Of a stretch of 64,000 nt of DNA, positions 55,206-64,000 are shown piece after piece (the first letter of the stretch is position 1; every line of letters starts with the position of its first letter). Origin of the DNA: Antilocapra americana (Eukaryota > Chordata > Mammalia > Artiodactyla > Antilocapridae); contig ML664199.1 of NCBI GenBank assembly GCA_007570785.1, positions 15,512,290-15,576,289 of the forward strand. The letters run 5' to 3'. Under the pieces are notes generated by a model. The model made no database searches. It was not told the DNA's origin and saw nothing but the letters and a program-made list of their open reading frames with translations. A program made the position numbers and the translations under genes.

Positions 55206-57204
55206 TTTTTTTAAGGAAATTTCAGTTTAACTGTACATCTTGTGTTCCATCTGGTAAAGGCAGATAAAATGTAGAAAGGCAAAGATAATGAATGCAAAAA
55301 TATTTTTATACCACAAAATACTTTGCAGTTGTTTATTACTATTATCTGAGGTCAAACATCTGGTTAGTAATGGCATTTTAAACTTACCTTTATAATGAGG
55401 TCTAAAGAATGTAAATAACTTACGGGGGGTCACAGACACTTAGCTCAGCAATTATAAACTACCTGGTAAATTAATTAATTACTATTCTGAACTTCCATTT
55501 TAAGTACCTTAATGTGTATAAGACAGACTGAATTGAAAATTCACTCTGCTTTTAATTGATGCCGTCCTGAGTATCTTTTTCAGTCACTGACATCAATTTT
55601 GACAGTAAATTCTATTCTGTATCCTTAGGTTTAAAATATAAACTATAAGCCAAATAGTCAAACTTTAGGGTAGACGAATTTGATTTGAATCTTTTCTTCA
55701 TCATTTTCACAGATACATAAAAAGCCACAGAAAGATTATGGGCAGAACGGGGTTTACATATCATCCAAACCTGCTGAGAAATATTTTTCTTAAGACATAA
55801 AATAATATCTACCATTTAGCAGCAGTGGCTTGCAAAATCTGCATGCATGAGTTGTTTGCATTTCTGAAGTTATACAGAAAGAAACAAAGGTAAATAAAAA
55901 TATGAAGTGTCAGCTTAGTTGAAAAAAGAAAAATGAAGGTAGTCCTGTCTAAACACCCAACAGTCTCCCTCCCATTTCGCCTGTTCAGAGCCCACCTAAT
56001 CTCCATTACAGAATTGAAGATTTGTGAATTGGGGGGTTGTCTTTAAATTCCACCTCTTTTGGGGGAAAAGCAGTCCTCTTCAAGTCAACATAAATACAGT
56101 TGTAATATTGTAGACCTTGCTTTGAAATTCAGAAGAGAAGAGAGGGGGGAAAAAAGGTGACAGTACTTCTATAACGACAGTGTCACTTGACTCATGTAAA
56201 CAAGTTGACAATGATAAATACATCTTCTTTTGAAATACTCAGCAGTCAGTGCTGTCCAAACTTAAAAGAGTAGCATTTAAAAGCATTTTAAAGGAAATAA
56301 TTATCCTACCCAAAACAAAAGAACAAAAGATTGTTGAAGTGTGAGGGTTTTGAGAGTGTGTGTATGTTTATGGTTTGGAAAAAGATCAGTATTCTACTCT
56401 CCTGTTATATATGATCTGTTGGGGGTGGGAGGGAGTTGGAACACGCGGTAGCTATCTAAGAGCACTCTTGCCTTTCCTCATAGCTTGTCTTTTACAGGAA
56501 GTCTTACAGCCTTGACTGAGACTTAGAAAGCATGCAGTCTTAGTTGTCATGATACAGTCCTGAAGGAAAGAGCAAGCCTAGGAGCCTGCCTGGTTTTTGA
56601 TACGGTAGCCAACTCTTTCTATCGTGTACTCATAGACTTGCTCTATCTTCCTAAGGAAAGCAGTGAATTTTGATGTGCAAATTCTGCATTTGCCTTCATT
56701 GTTGACATGCATTTAAGCTGTCATTCTTCAACTCCTAATTTTGGTTATATCTTCACTTTAGCAGGGTTACTACCAACCATTGAACAACTCAGAATGTACA
56801 TTAAAGAGGAATTTCATTTTTAAATAGATGCACAAACCTCCTAGTTTAAAATATGATGTTTGCAGCCAGTGATTATTCAGATATAGTTAGATGTAGACAG
56901 GTATAGATGGCGGGGGACTCTGACATAGACCATGACAGTGAAAAAGGGTATACAATGACTGTTGGTGATCACAGCACTAAACAAAGAAATAAAGACAATA
57001 GGTAGATAGGAATCTCTTTTGAAAACATGAAATCCTGTGGCAGACTCATCTCCAAAATAGGAAGCCAAAGATAGCCTCTTATGGTGTTCAATTAGTTAGT
57101 ATTTTTATTTGGATCATTCCAAAAGTTTAGATGAGTATTTGAAGCTGGTCTGAGCTTAAATGAAGTTCTGCTGTGGTTCCCTCTCTTACTGTAGGACAAT
57201 ATTT
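55206..57204. other. Repeat-poor non-coding DNA
   Basis: About 2 kb with no SINE, LINE or DNA transposon recognised and no coding frame supported. It has varied composition, with a purine run AGAAGAGAGGGGGGAAAAAA near 56,135 and 'gttgggggtgggagggagttgg' near 56,418. A candidate for conserved non-coding sequence, by absence of repeats only. Confidence 0.4.
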
Positions 57205-57855
57205 CTAGTGTGTGATCTGAGTGCCCCTGGGGAGCCTTGAAGCACTTTCAAGGGGTCTCTGAAGTCATTTTTCTCTCAACTACCACTGTGAGTCCAAATG
57301 TTTTCAGTAAGTGCCAGTCAAATAACAGATTGCATGCAGAAGCATCTAGCTGTCTAAAGCAAAATTTTGAAGAGATTTGCAATAATTCAAACAATGCAAC
57401 TTTTCTCATTGCTTTTGTTTTGGAAAACATTGTTAATTTTTCCTAAGCTGTGTTATTTGCATTAATGTGAATTTATTTTTATTAATCTAAAAATATACCA
57501 ATAATTTACAATTTGTAGTATCTTAGTTTTATCTTACAGTAAATTCAGTGGACCTTCTGTGTCTGTGGATTCTGTACCCTCAAGTTCCACACCCCTGGAT
57601 TTTGTTTGGCATTGTACATCGAAGTTGAATCTTCGGATGTAGACCAAGGAAAGGGCGACTGTACCATGTCTGTTTATCAGGGAATTAAGCATCTCTGGAT
57701 TTTGGATTCACAGGGGTCCCAGAAACAATCCCCTAGGAATACCCAGAGACAACTATATTGATAGATATAGCCCACATAAACAAAAGCTTTTTGGAATCTT
57801 CAATAATTTTTAAGAGCTATAGTGAAGTCCAGAGACCAAAATTTGAGAACAGCAG
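57205..57855 (+). mobile_element. Deleted hAT-Charlie element with transposase C-terminal remnant
   Basis: The left end has the 'ccttgaagcactttcaaggggtctctgaagtc' region. After an internal deletion the plus strand encodes NNRLHAEASSCLKQNFEEIC (about 57,321-57,380), matching the last part of the hAT transposase dimerisation (hATC) domain, then TTTCTCATTGCTTTTGTTTT and the AT-rich 3' end. A MER2-like element interrupts it. It resumes with GATAGATATAGCCCACATAA, 'acaaaagctttttgg' and the terminal inverted repeat region 'gagaccaaaatttgagaacagcag'. It cannot make a transposase. Confidence 0.8.
57546..57755. mobile_element. MER2-like (TcMar-Tigger) element inserted in hAT-Charlie
   Basis: Starts CAGTGGACCTTCTGTGTCTG and ends 'gggaattaagcatctctggattttgg', 'caggggtcccagaaacaatcccc', 'acccagagacaacta', with roughly complementary ends. 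The Charlie sequence reads ...ACAGTAAAT before it and TATTGATAGATATAG after it, consistent with insertion at a TA. It is younger than the Charlie element. Confidence 0.75.
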
Positions 57856-58371
57856 GTTATGGCAGAAAGTGAAGATGGTCTGTGAAAAGTGTGTGCGTGC
57901 ATGTACTCTTCAAAGTCCTATCACTGTCTCCTTCCTTTCAACTAGCATTACCGCCCATTTATTTTTAACTTTGTGGTCCTATTGACACTTGAGGTACATT
58001 CTGCCTTGGTTTTCTAAATAATTTTGAGATAATGGTTTCCTAAAATCTGATGGGATATTTGAAGGACTAAAATCAGATGAATACTGTCAGAGATATGAAT
58101 TTATAAAAGAAGCATGCTGTCAATAGAGATAAATAGTAACAGGCATTCTATTATTACTATCATAACCATATCACTTTAAAATTTGTATATGCAATTCAAG
58201 AGGGCAGAAATGTGAAGAACTTATATATAATACTGATGAAAATTTGCAATTTTTTCTTACAGATTTGTTTTCTTATCAATAGAACTAAGTAGAAATTTGT
58301 GAATTAAAATGACAACTGTATACAAACTAAAATAAGGACTTTTGATGGGAAAGAATGAGAGTAATAAGATT
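57856..58371. other. Non-coding DNA, no gene seen
   Basis: AT-rich, no repeat recognised. Confidence 0.4.
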
Positions 58372-58512
58372 GACTTGGTCTTTGTTATTAACTACTTGTG
58401 ATAATATGGATAAATTACTCACCTTCTCTTAGCTAGTTCACTTATTAGTAAAATAAATTACTGAGCTAAAATGTTTTCTAAGGTTTTCTCCAACTTCATG
58501 ATTCTGTAAGTA
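58372..58512 (-). repeat. MIR-family SINE fragment
   Basis: 'tggataaattactcaccttctcttagc' and 'tctaaggttttctccaacttcatgattctg' correspond to an antisense MIR/MIR3-type element. Diverged. Confidence 0.5.
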
Positions 58513-58813
58513 TAGGAGAATGTATCTGCTTTCTCAATAACAAGCTTATTCTTGCTTTTCAGAATTGATTTATACTGTCTGGAAATTTAGGGCTAAATCT
58601 GGAAATTGCTGTAGAAGTAGCAAATTATCATTTCAGGTGTGCAAATCTACTAAGAAAGCATCATTATATGATGGATGTCTTCAATAAACCAACCAATGAA
58701 TATAGCAACACTTCATTTATCCCATATTAGTAGGGAATGAAGAGTTTCACATGTGTGCATTTTCTAAATCATTGACACATACCCCTTTAAGTACCAAAAT
58801 CTGTTTTCATGAT

Positions 58814-59672
58814 TTTTTTTTTAATTTTATTTACTTTATTGTGTTGGTTTTGTCATACATTGACATGAATCTGCCTTGGGTATACATATGTTCCTCCTCC
58901 AGAACCCCCTCCCTCCTCCCTCCCGATTCCCTCCCCCTGGGTCATCTCAGTGCACCAGCCCCGAGCATCAACCCTGGGCTGGCGATTGATTTCACATATG
59001 ATAATTAACATGTTTCAATGTCATTCTCCCATATCATCCCACCCTTGCCCTCTTCCACAGAGTCCATGAGACTTTTCTATACATCTGCGTTCCTTTTGCT
59101 GTCTCGCATGCAGGGTTCTCGTTACCATCTTTCTAAATTCCATATATATGTGTTAGAATACTGTATTTTTGTTTTTCCTTCTGGCTTACTTCACTCTGGA
59201 TAATAGGCTCCAGTTCCGTCCACCTGAGTAGAACTGATTCAAATGAATTTTTTTTTAATGCTGAGTAATATTCCCTTGTGTATATGTACCACAGCTTTCT
59301 TATCCATTCGTCAGTTGATGGGCATCTAGGTTGCTTCCATGTCCTGGCTATTGTAAACAATGCGGCGATGAACGTTGGGGTACATGTGTCTCTTTCAATT
59401 CTGGTTTCCTCGGTGTGTATGCCCAGCAGTGGGATTGCTGGGTCATCTGGCAGGTCTATTTGCAGTTTTTTAAGGAACCTCCACACTGTTTTAGATAGTG
59501 GCTGTACTAGTTTGCATTCCCACCAACAGTGTAAGAGGGTTCCCTTTTCTCCACATCCTCTCCAGCATTTATTGCTTGTAGACTTTTGGATTGCAGCCAT
59601 TCTGACTGGTATAAAGTGGTACCTCATTGTGGTTTTCATTTGCATTTCTCTGATAATGAGTGATGTTGAGCA
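58814..59672 (-). mobile_element. 5'-truncated young L1 (antisense)
   Basis: On the minus strand: ORF2 C-terminus, 3' UTR with G-tract (the plus-strand complement CCCCCTCCCTCCTCCCTCCC lies at about 58,904-58,924) and a poly(A) tail (poly-T at 58,814 onward). TTTTCATGAT flanks it at 58,804-58,813 and 59,673-59,682; the L1 itself has TTTTCATG at this point, so part of the 5' match may be microhomology. Not inverted. Little divergence. Confidence 0.93.
59133..59645 (-). pseudogene. L1 ORF2p C-terminal fragment, 170 codons uninterrupted
   Basis: The longest clean frame in the window. It holds [19 protein letters not shown], then the cysteine motif [18 protein letters not shown] (residues 27-44, pattern CX3CX7HX4C) characteristic of the L1 ORF2 carboxy-terminal domain, followed by [38 protein letters not shown] and the end ...[12 protein letters not shown] with a natural stop at 59,133-59,135. 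In the intact protein this domain contributes to RNA binding and retrotransposition. The endonuclease and RT were never inserted because of 5' truncation, and the first Met is internal, so no functional protein is expected. The absence of stops indicates recent insertion rather than selection. Confidence 0.95.
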
Positions 59673-59682
59673 TTTTCATGAT

Positions 59683-60856
59683 CTTTTATGGAATATTTCT
59701 CAAAGATATATCCTGTATTCCCATTTCCTTTAAAGCACAAGTTATAAGGTTATAAACTCTCCGTGATTCAGGTCTGTTGAGAGCTCTTTACAGCCCAGAG
59801 GCATTTTGTACATACAGGAGAATCTTCATAAATGCTTCACACCTTGACTTGTGGTCAATGATTTGGGCTTGTAGATTCAGTTAACAATTGTCTAATCATT
59901 ATATCATAATTATGTAGTTAATGAATCAATTTCTCTTCAGTGTTTAAATTCTCATTAAATTGACTAATTAAATCCTACCAAATGAAAATTACAAGTCTCT
60001 CAGATTCTCTAACTCTTAAATCAATTTACAAAAATATTGTTTAAAATTAATTATGAAAAATATATTTTGTACAGTTAATGTTTGTCTTATAAAACTAGTA
60101 AACTGTATTCATTTAAGTATTTCATACACCTGTAAAGAAAATGTACATAAACCTGCAAAATAATTTCAAAAATATAATCTAAAACAAAAATACAGCCATC
60201 ATATTGATTGTGTGTATATGTGTAAACGTAGTGTTGCAGTAATCTTATCAGTCCCCAAAAAGATTAATTCTCTTTATTAAATGGCTAATGTTAGATCAGG
60301 GATGATTTCAAGATGATTATATACCTACCTCTTTAGTTACAGCAAAATAATTAAGCTTTTAGAGTGAAATTTTTGAATTGATGGCTCACCTGGACTTCCC
60401 AGTATCAGGCAATCACATATGCTTCTATTTTCTTTAAATGATAAATTTATAAATTTTACTTCATCAGAATTACAGGGCTCATGGTCCTATCATTTATAAA
60501 TAATGTGGACCTAATGTCTGGATTAGCTTAACGTTTTTAGGTTGGTTTACTCAGCTGTGATTATAAACCTAGGTGTTTACCAAAAAGTGAACAGTGCATA
60601 TTTATCATTTCAATTGCATATCATTCTGAATTTTCTGTATATATTTTTGATAACATACCCTTTCTTTTATAGAGTATATAGCATCAATCACTTTGAATGG
60701 TAATTTTTGTTTTTCCTTTTTTCCTCTTTACCTAGATAACTGCCCTAATTAAGTGTATATCCAAATTGTCAAAAATTGGGCAGTAGATGTACAGTCATTT
60801 GTCCTTCTGGAAACTTTCAAAACATCTTTCAGATTATACTATCCTTACACTGTGAC
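59683..60856. other. AT-rich non-coding DNA, no gene seen
   Basis: No repeat recognised; very AT-rich at 59.9-60.2 kb. Confidence 0.4.
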
Positions 60857-61027
60857 AATACTCTAGTATTCTTGGGCTTCCCTTGTGGCTCAGCTGGTAA
60901 GGAATCTGCCTGCAATGCAGAAGACCTGAGTTTGATCCCTGGGTTGGGATGATCCCCTAAAGCAGGGAAAAGCTACCCACTCCAGTATTCTGGCCTGGAG
61001 AATTCTGAGTGGCTTTCACTTTCACAC
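60857..61027 (+). mobile_element. Bov-tA SINE of the dimer type, truncated, 11-bp duplication
   Basis: Starts in the end of a first monomer (ACTCTAGTATTCTTGGGCTT), then a second head (CCCTTGTGGCTCAGCTGGTA) and body to CTGGCCTGGAGAATTC. It then skips to TGAGTGGCTTTCACTTTCAC, losing about 45 bases. TACACTGTGAC (60,846-60,856) and TACATTGTGAC (61,028-61,038) flank it. Confidence 0.93.
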
Positions 61028-61038
61028 TACATTGTGAC

Positions 61039-63502
61039 CAAAATGAGATATTCCAGGACCATCTTGATTTTTCTCCTTACCAGGATAGAGACAGAACTAT
61101 TCTCTAATGATCCTTGATTTCTTTTAGTAGAAAATAGAGTTAAAAACAAAAATCTGTGTATGAACATATGTATGAATGCTGGTGCTAGACAAAATACTGT
61201 GCTTCTGGGAAAATTCAATGATGGAGTTGTTAAAAAATACATTATTTTTAGGTCACAATTTCTCATTGATATATATTAAGTTCTTGATATAACATACAAT
61301 GTAGGCCAATACCATGTTACATTATTTCATTAAATTGGATAATATTAATTTTCTAGAGCAATAAGTTGATTTGGAACCCATATTTGACCTATAATACCTC
61401 TTCTCTAAGTCTGCAATTTTTATATCTCATAACTCTTATTTAGGAGTCATTATTATCAAAGTGTTATTTTGCTGCTCTACATTATGTTAATAACTAAAGA
61501 TTCTTTTAGTATAGGAGGTCTTTCTATTCTCAAGTGTTCCAAGACTGCTTTGCTTTTTGAGTTGATAGCTCACTTCTTTTATTTATGTATGTATGTGTTA
61601 TATGCATATACACTCGCTTTCACTGCAGGATCTGTCTTCTTACCTCAGTCAGTTCTAACTGGGTAGCATCCATGGAAGGTCTGACAATGATCAAGTGGTC
61701 ATAGAAATGGGGGAAATGAGTTTATGGTGAGCCATAGGAAACTGACCTGCTCTCTGTTTGTGGATTAGATACACAGTTCAACTTCCTCCTGAATTATTTT
61801 GCCCTTTATTTTAGTTGTTGATTGGAACTGAAAAGCTGACTTGACCTTCATCACTGAAGTATGCAGGCTTACTGGATCTTGTCAGATATAAGTCAATGTT
61901 GTTCTGCTAAATAGGAGAAAACTTAAAATAGATAAGGTTTGGCACAAGATGAAAAATCTACTAAATGAAAGTCACTCACTACATGACACCTGCCTTCTTG
62001 AATTTTGATTTCTTGAGGTTTTGTGACATTGTTTTCCTGACTACCGTCCTGTCCCCAGGTGGTGAGGTCTTTTTTTTTTATTGTGTATCTTGGTTTTCTT
62101 TATTGTGTTGAAGACTGGATGAGACTATTAAAATGAGACCACAAGTGTTAATAGATCCTTAAATACAGAACTTACAAGAACTGTAATCATTTAGTTAGCA
62201 AATTAGAGACTTGATTCCCCCTAATTAGTTTGCCCTCCAGAGCCACAGACCTCTGTGGCCTTCAAGAGATGGAGCTTCTACTTTCTACTTCCCTAAGACA
62301 CTTTTCCAGATAGACGGGCCCTTCTGATTTTTGTCATCCATACAGCTCAAATCCTAAATCTCAGGTTCAGTTTGATATCCAGGAGGGCATACCTCTTTAT
62401 TGATTAAATAAAAAAAAAATGATCTCCCTCTGCTGAAGAGTATTCCTACTTGTCCAAAAGAGAAGTGTTTTATCCTAAACTGTTTTCAATGATGTAAAAA
62501 TATTTTGCTACATTGTTTTAACCATGACTTCCTCCTAAATAGAGCTCTACATAGTATCAGGGAGGCTTTTCCTTCAGGTAAGCATTTCTCCTTGGGAGAA
62601 AGGAACACTGCTGCTCAGTGTACCTGAATCAATATTTGGGATGCTAGGATATGTTTCTTAAGACCATACCTGACTACTTCCCACTTAGAATCCTGCTGTA
62701 AGGCCCAATGTGTCTTATAGGACTCTCCTGCACATTGATTGAAACCAGCTTCCTCTCTTCACATCCTTCAGGCAGACATGCATTAGACCACTTGGCTGCC
62801 TTCACTGAGACTATTTCTGAGAATGGCCTTATATGTCTAACTGAGTTCTTCTGAATTATTTTCTCCTCTTACCTCATAGAGAAAAATAATGTCTTGCAAT
62901 GTATATTGGCTTTCCAGACCCCACCAAGCAACCTTTATGACTGAGGGGATATATATGTAAGTGTGTACGTGCGTGTGTGTGTGTGTGTATACATATATGT
63001 AAATCACAACTAAGTAAAGAAAATTAAGCTCTGGATAAAGCTTCTACAGTGTTCTTTTACAAGAGATGCACAGGTACTTTTGAACAGGGCCATACAAAGG
63101 GTGATCCATGGACTGCTACCTGGTAACTGTTGTTAGCAGACCACACTGAGTGAATAATGTCACTAAATGGTCTCTAAGCACATTCTTTAATCCAGTAGAT
63201 ATTTTTGGGTGGAGGCCAGCAGGAATACATTATCAACAAAGAAAGCTCTGTGTTGGTTTATGTTCTGACATGATCTGACGAGCAAGAACATCCACGGAAG
63301 AACAAAACGTGGTACTCAAACAACTTTCTCCATCTTGTGTAGTGCAAGAGATTGAGTTAATTATATATTAGGTCACAACACTCAGTTTACTACTTTCAGG
63401 TTTTACATGACCCTATAAAAAAGGAGACAAGGAGAATGAAATAACAAAAAGCAAAACAAACAAAACTGATACCTGTTTAACATTCCATTATGTCATGAAG
63501 TG
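61039..63502. other. Non-coding DNA, no gene seen
   Basis: About 2.5 kb with no recognised SINE or LINE. A (GT)n/(TA)n microsatellite lies at about 62,950-63,000. 63,090-63,160 faintly resembles a MER5-like hAT element but is not assignable. Confidence 0.4.
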
Positions 63503-63706
63503 AGTGAAAATCACTCAGTTGTGTCCGACTCCTTGTGACCCCATGGTCTGTAGCCCACCAGGCTTCTCTGTCCAGGGAATTCTCCAGGCAAGAATACTGG
63601 AATGGGTAGCCATTCTCTTCTACAAGGGATCTTCCTGATCCAGAGGTTGAGCCTGCTCTCCTGCATTATAGGCAGATTCTTTACCATCTGAGCCACTGAG
63701 GGGACT
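63503..63706 (-). mobile_element. Bov-tA SINE
   Basis: Antisense, from GTGAAAATCACTCAGTTGTG to ACCATCTGAGCCACTGAGGG. Diverged in the head. Confidence 0.92.
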
Positions 63707-63903
63707 GCAAGCGGTTGAACGAAGCACCTGTTTTCTGATCATTTGGTGGGAGTCTAGCCAGGATAACACGAAGGACACTGATTTCATTTTAGGTGTTAAC
63801 ACCTTGTAGATGACTGTGCAAAAGCCACAAACAGGCCATTTTCCAAAATCAGTTGATTTCCTTATCTGTACCTCTGTCCCCTTTTAAGTTTCTTAATGTT
63901 AAG

Positions 63904-64000
63904 CCAATGGTTTTCAAACTTGAACATGTCTCAGTCACCTGGATGGCTTGTTAAGCTACAGATTTCTATGTTCTAAATCCAGAAATCTGTAGTCAGTAGG
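63904..64000 (+). mobile_element. MER5-type (hAT-Charlie) element, cut by the window end
   Basis: CAATGGTTTTCAAACTTGAA, TCACCTGGATGGCTTGTTAA, 'ctacagatttctatgttc' and 'tctgtagtcagtagg' match the first half of MER5A, including its terminal inverted repeat. The rest lies beyond the window. Confidence 0.75.

Noticed and set aside
59278..59733. 151-codon plus-strand frame
   Set aside because: It is the antisense shadow of the L1 ORF2 C-terminal frame on the minus strand.
63090..63160. Possible MER5-like element
   Set aside because: Only a short, weak resemblance; not enough to assign.
1..64000. CRISPR arrays, bacterial operons, phage or plasmid features
   Set aside because: No regularly spaced repeats with unique spacers; the repeat content is ruminant nuclear DNA.
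1..64000. Independent tRNA, rRNA, U6, 7SK or Y RNA genes
   Set aside because: All tRNA-like A/B-box sequences seen sit in Bov-tA, CHR or MIR SINEs; no other small-RNA signature was found by eye.

Overview
This window is ruminant (bovid-type) nuclear DNA, and I find no protein-coding gene in it. The lineage call rests on several abundant repeat types. Bov-tA tRNA-derived SINEs occur at about twenty sites. BovB (RTE-class) LINE fragments have reverse-transcriptase and endonuclease remnants. Young ruminant-type L1 3' ends carry a G-rich 3' UTR, and there is one CHR-type artiodactyl SINE. I cannot tell cattle from sheep or goat. The DNA is AT-rich. No intact gene, exon chain, tRNA, rRNA or CpG-island-like promoter was recognised. 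The longest open frames belong to LINE remnants or are chance frames inside SINEs.

Layout. 1-11.8 kb: mostly unique AT-rich DNA with scattered SINEs, old L1 pieces, MIRs and a weak LTR-like candidate. 11.84-17.3 kb: one antisense L1 3' portion broken into five pieces by BovB copy 1, BovB copy 2 (itself holding a Bov-tA dimer), BovB copy 3 followed by a SINE, and a younger L1 3' end. 17.8-18.8 kb: an L2 split by a SINE. 21.0-22.9 kb: the 5' portion of a BovB (5' UTR and endonuclease start) split by an opposite-strand BovB 3' portion. 23.09-24.03 kb: a twin-primed (5'-inverted) L1 with a perfect 14-bp target-site duplication. 26.4-27.8 kb: an L2 split by an LTR-like repeat. 34.2-35.8 kb: a G-rich L1 3' end, a MIR split by a hAT-type element, and a second hAT copy. 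40.18-41.12 kb: an older twin-primed L1 with the inversion breakpoint region duplicated. 47.0-48.3 kb: an L2 split by BovB. 57.2-57.9 kb: a deleted hAT-Charlie element, still showing a transposase C-terminus, split by a MER2-like Tigger element. 58.8-59.7 kb: a 5'-truncated L1 with a clean ORF2 C-terminal frame. About 43.7-46.7 kb and 55.2-57.2 kb are the longest stretches with almost no recognisable repeat, so they are the best places to look for conserved regulatory DNA.

Nothing here forms an operon, pathway or new defence or mobile system. The interest lies in the retrotransposition record: nested insertions that give relative ages, two clear twin-priming events, and a few unexplained frames (minus strand 45,929-46,243 and 32,984-33,259) that deserve a homology search. 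Repeat families are assigned by memory of consensus sequences, so boundaries are good to roughly 5-30 bases unless a target-site duplication fixes them.
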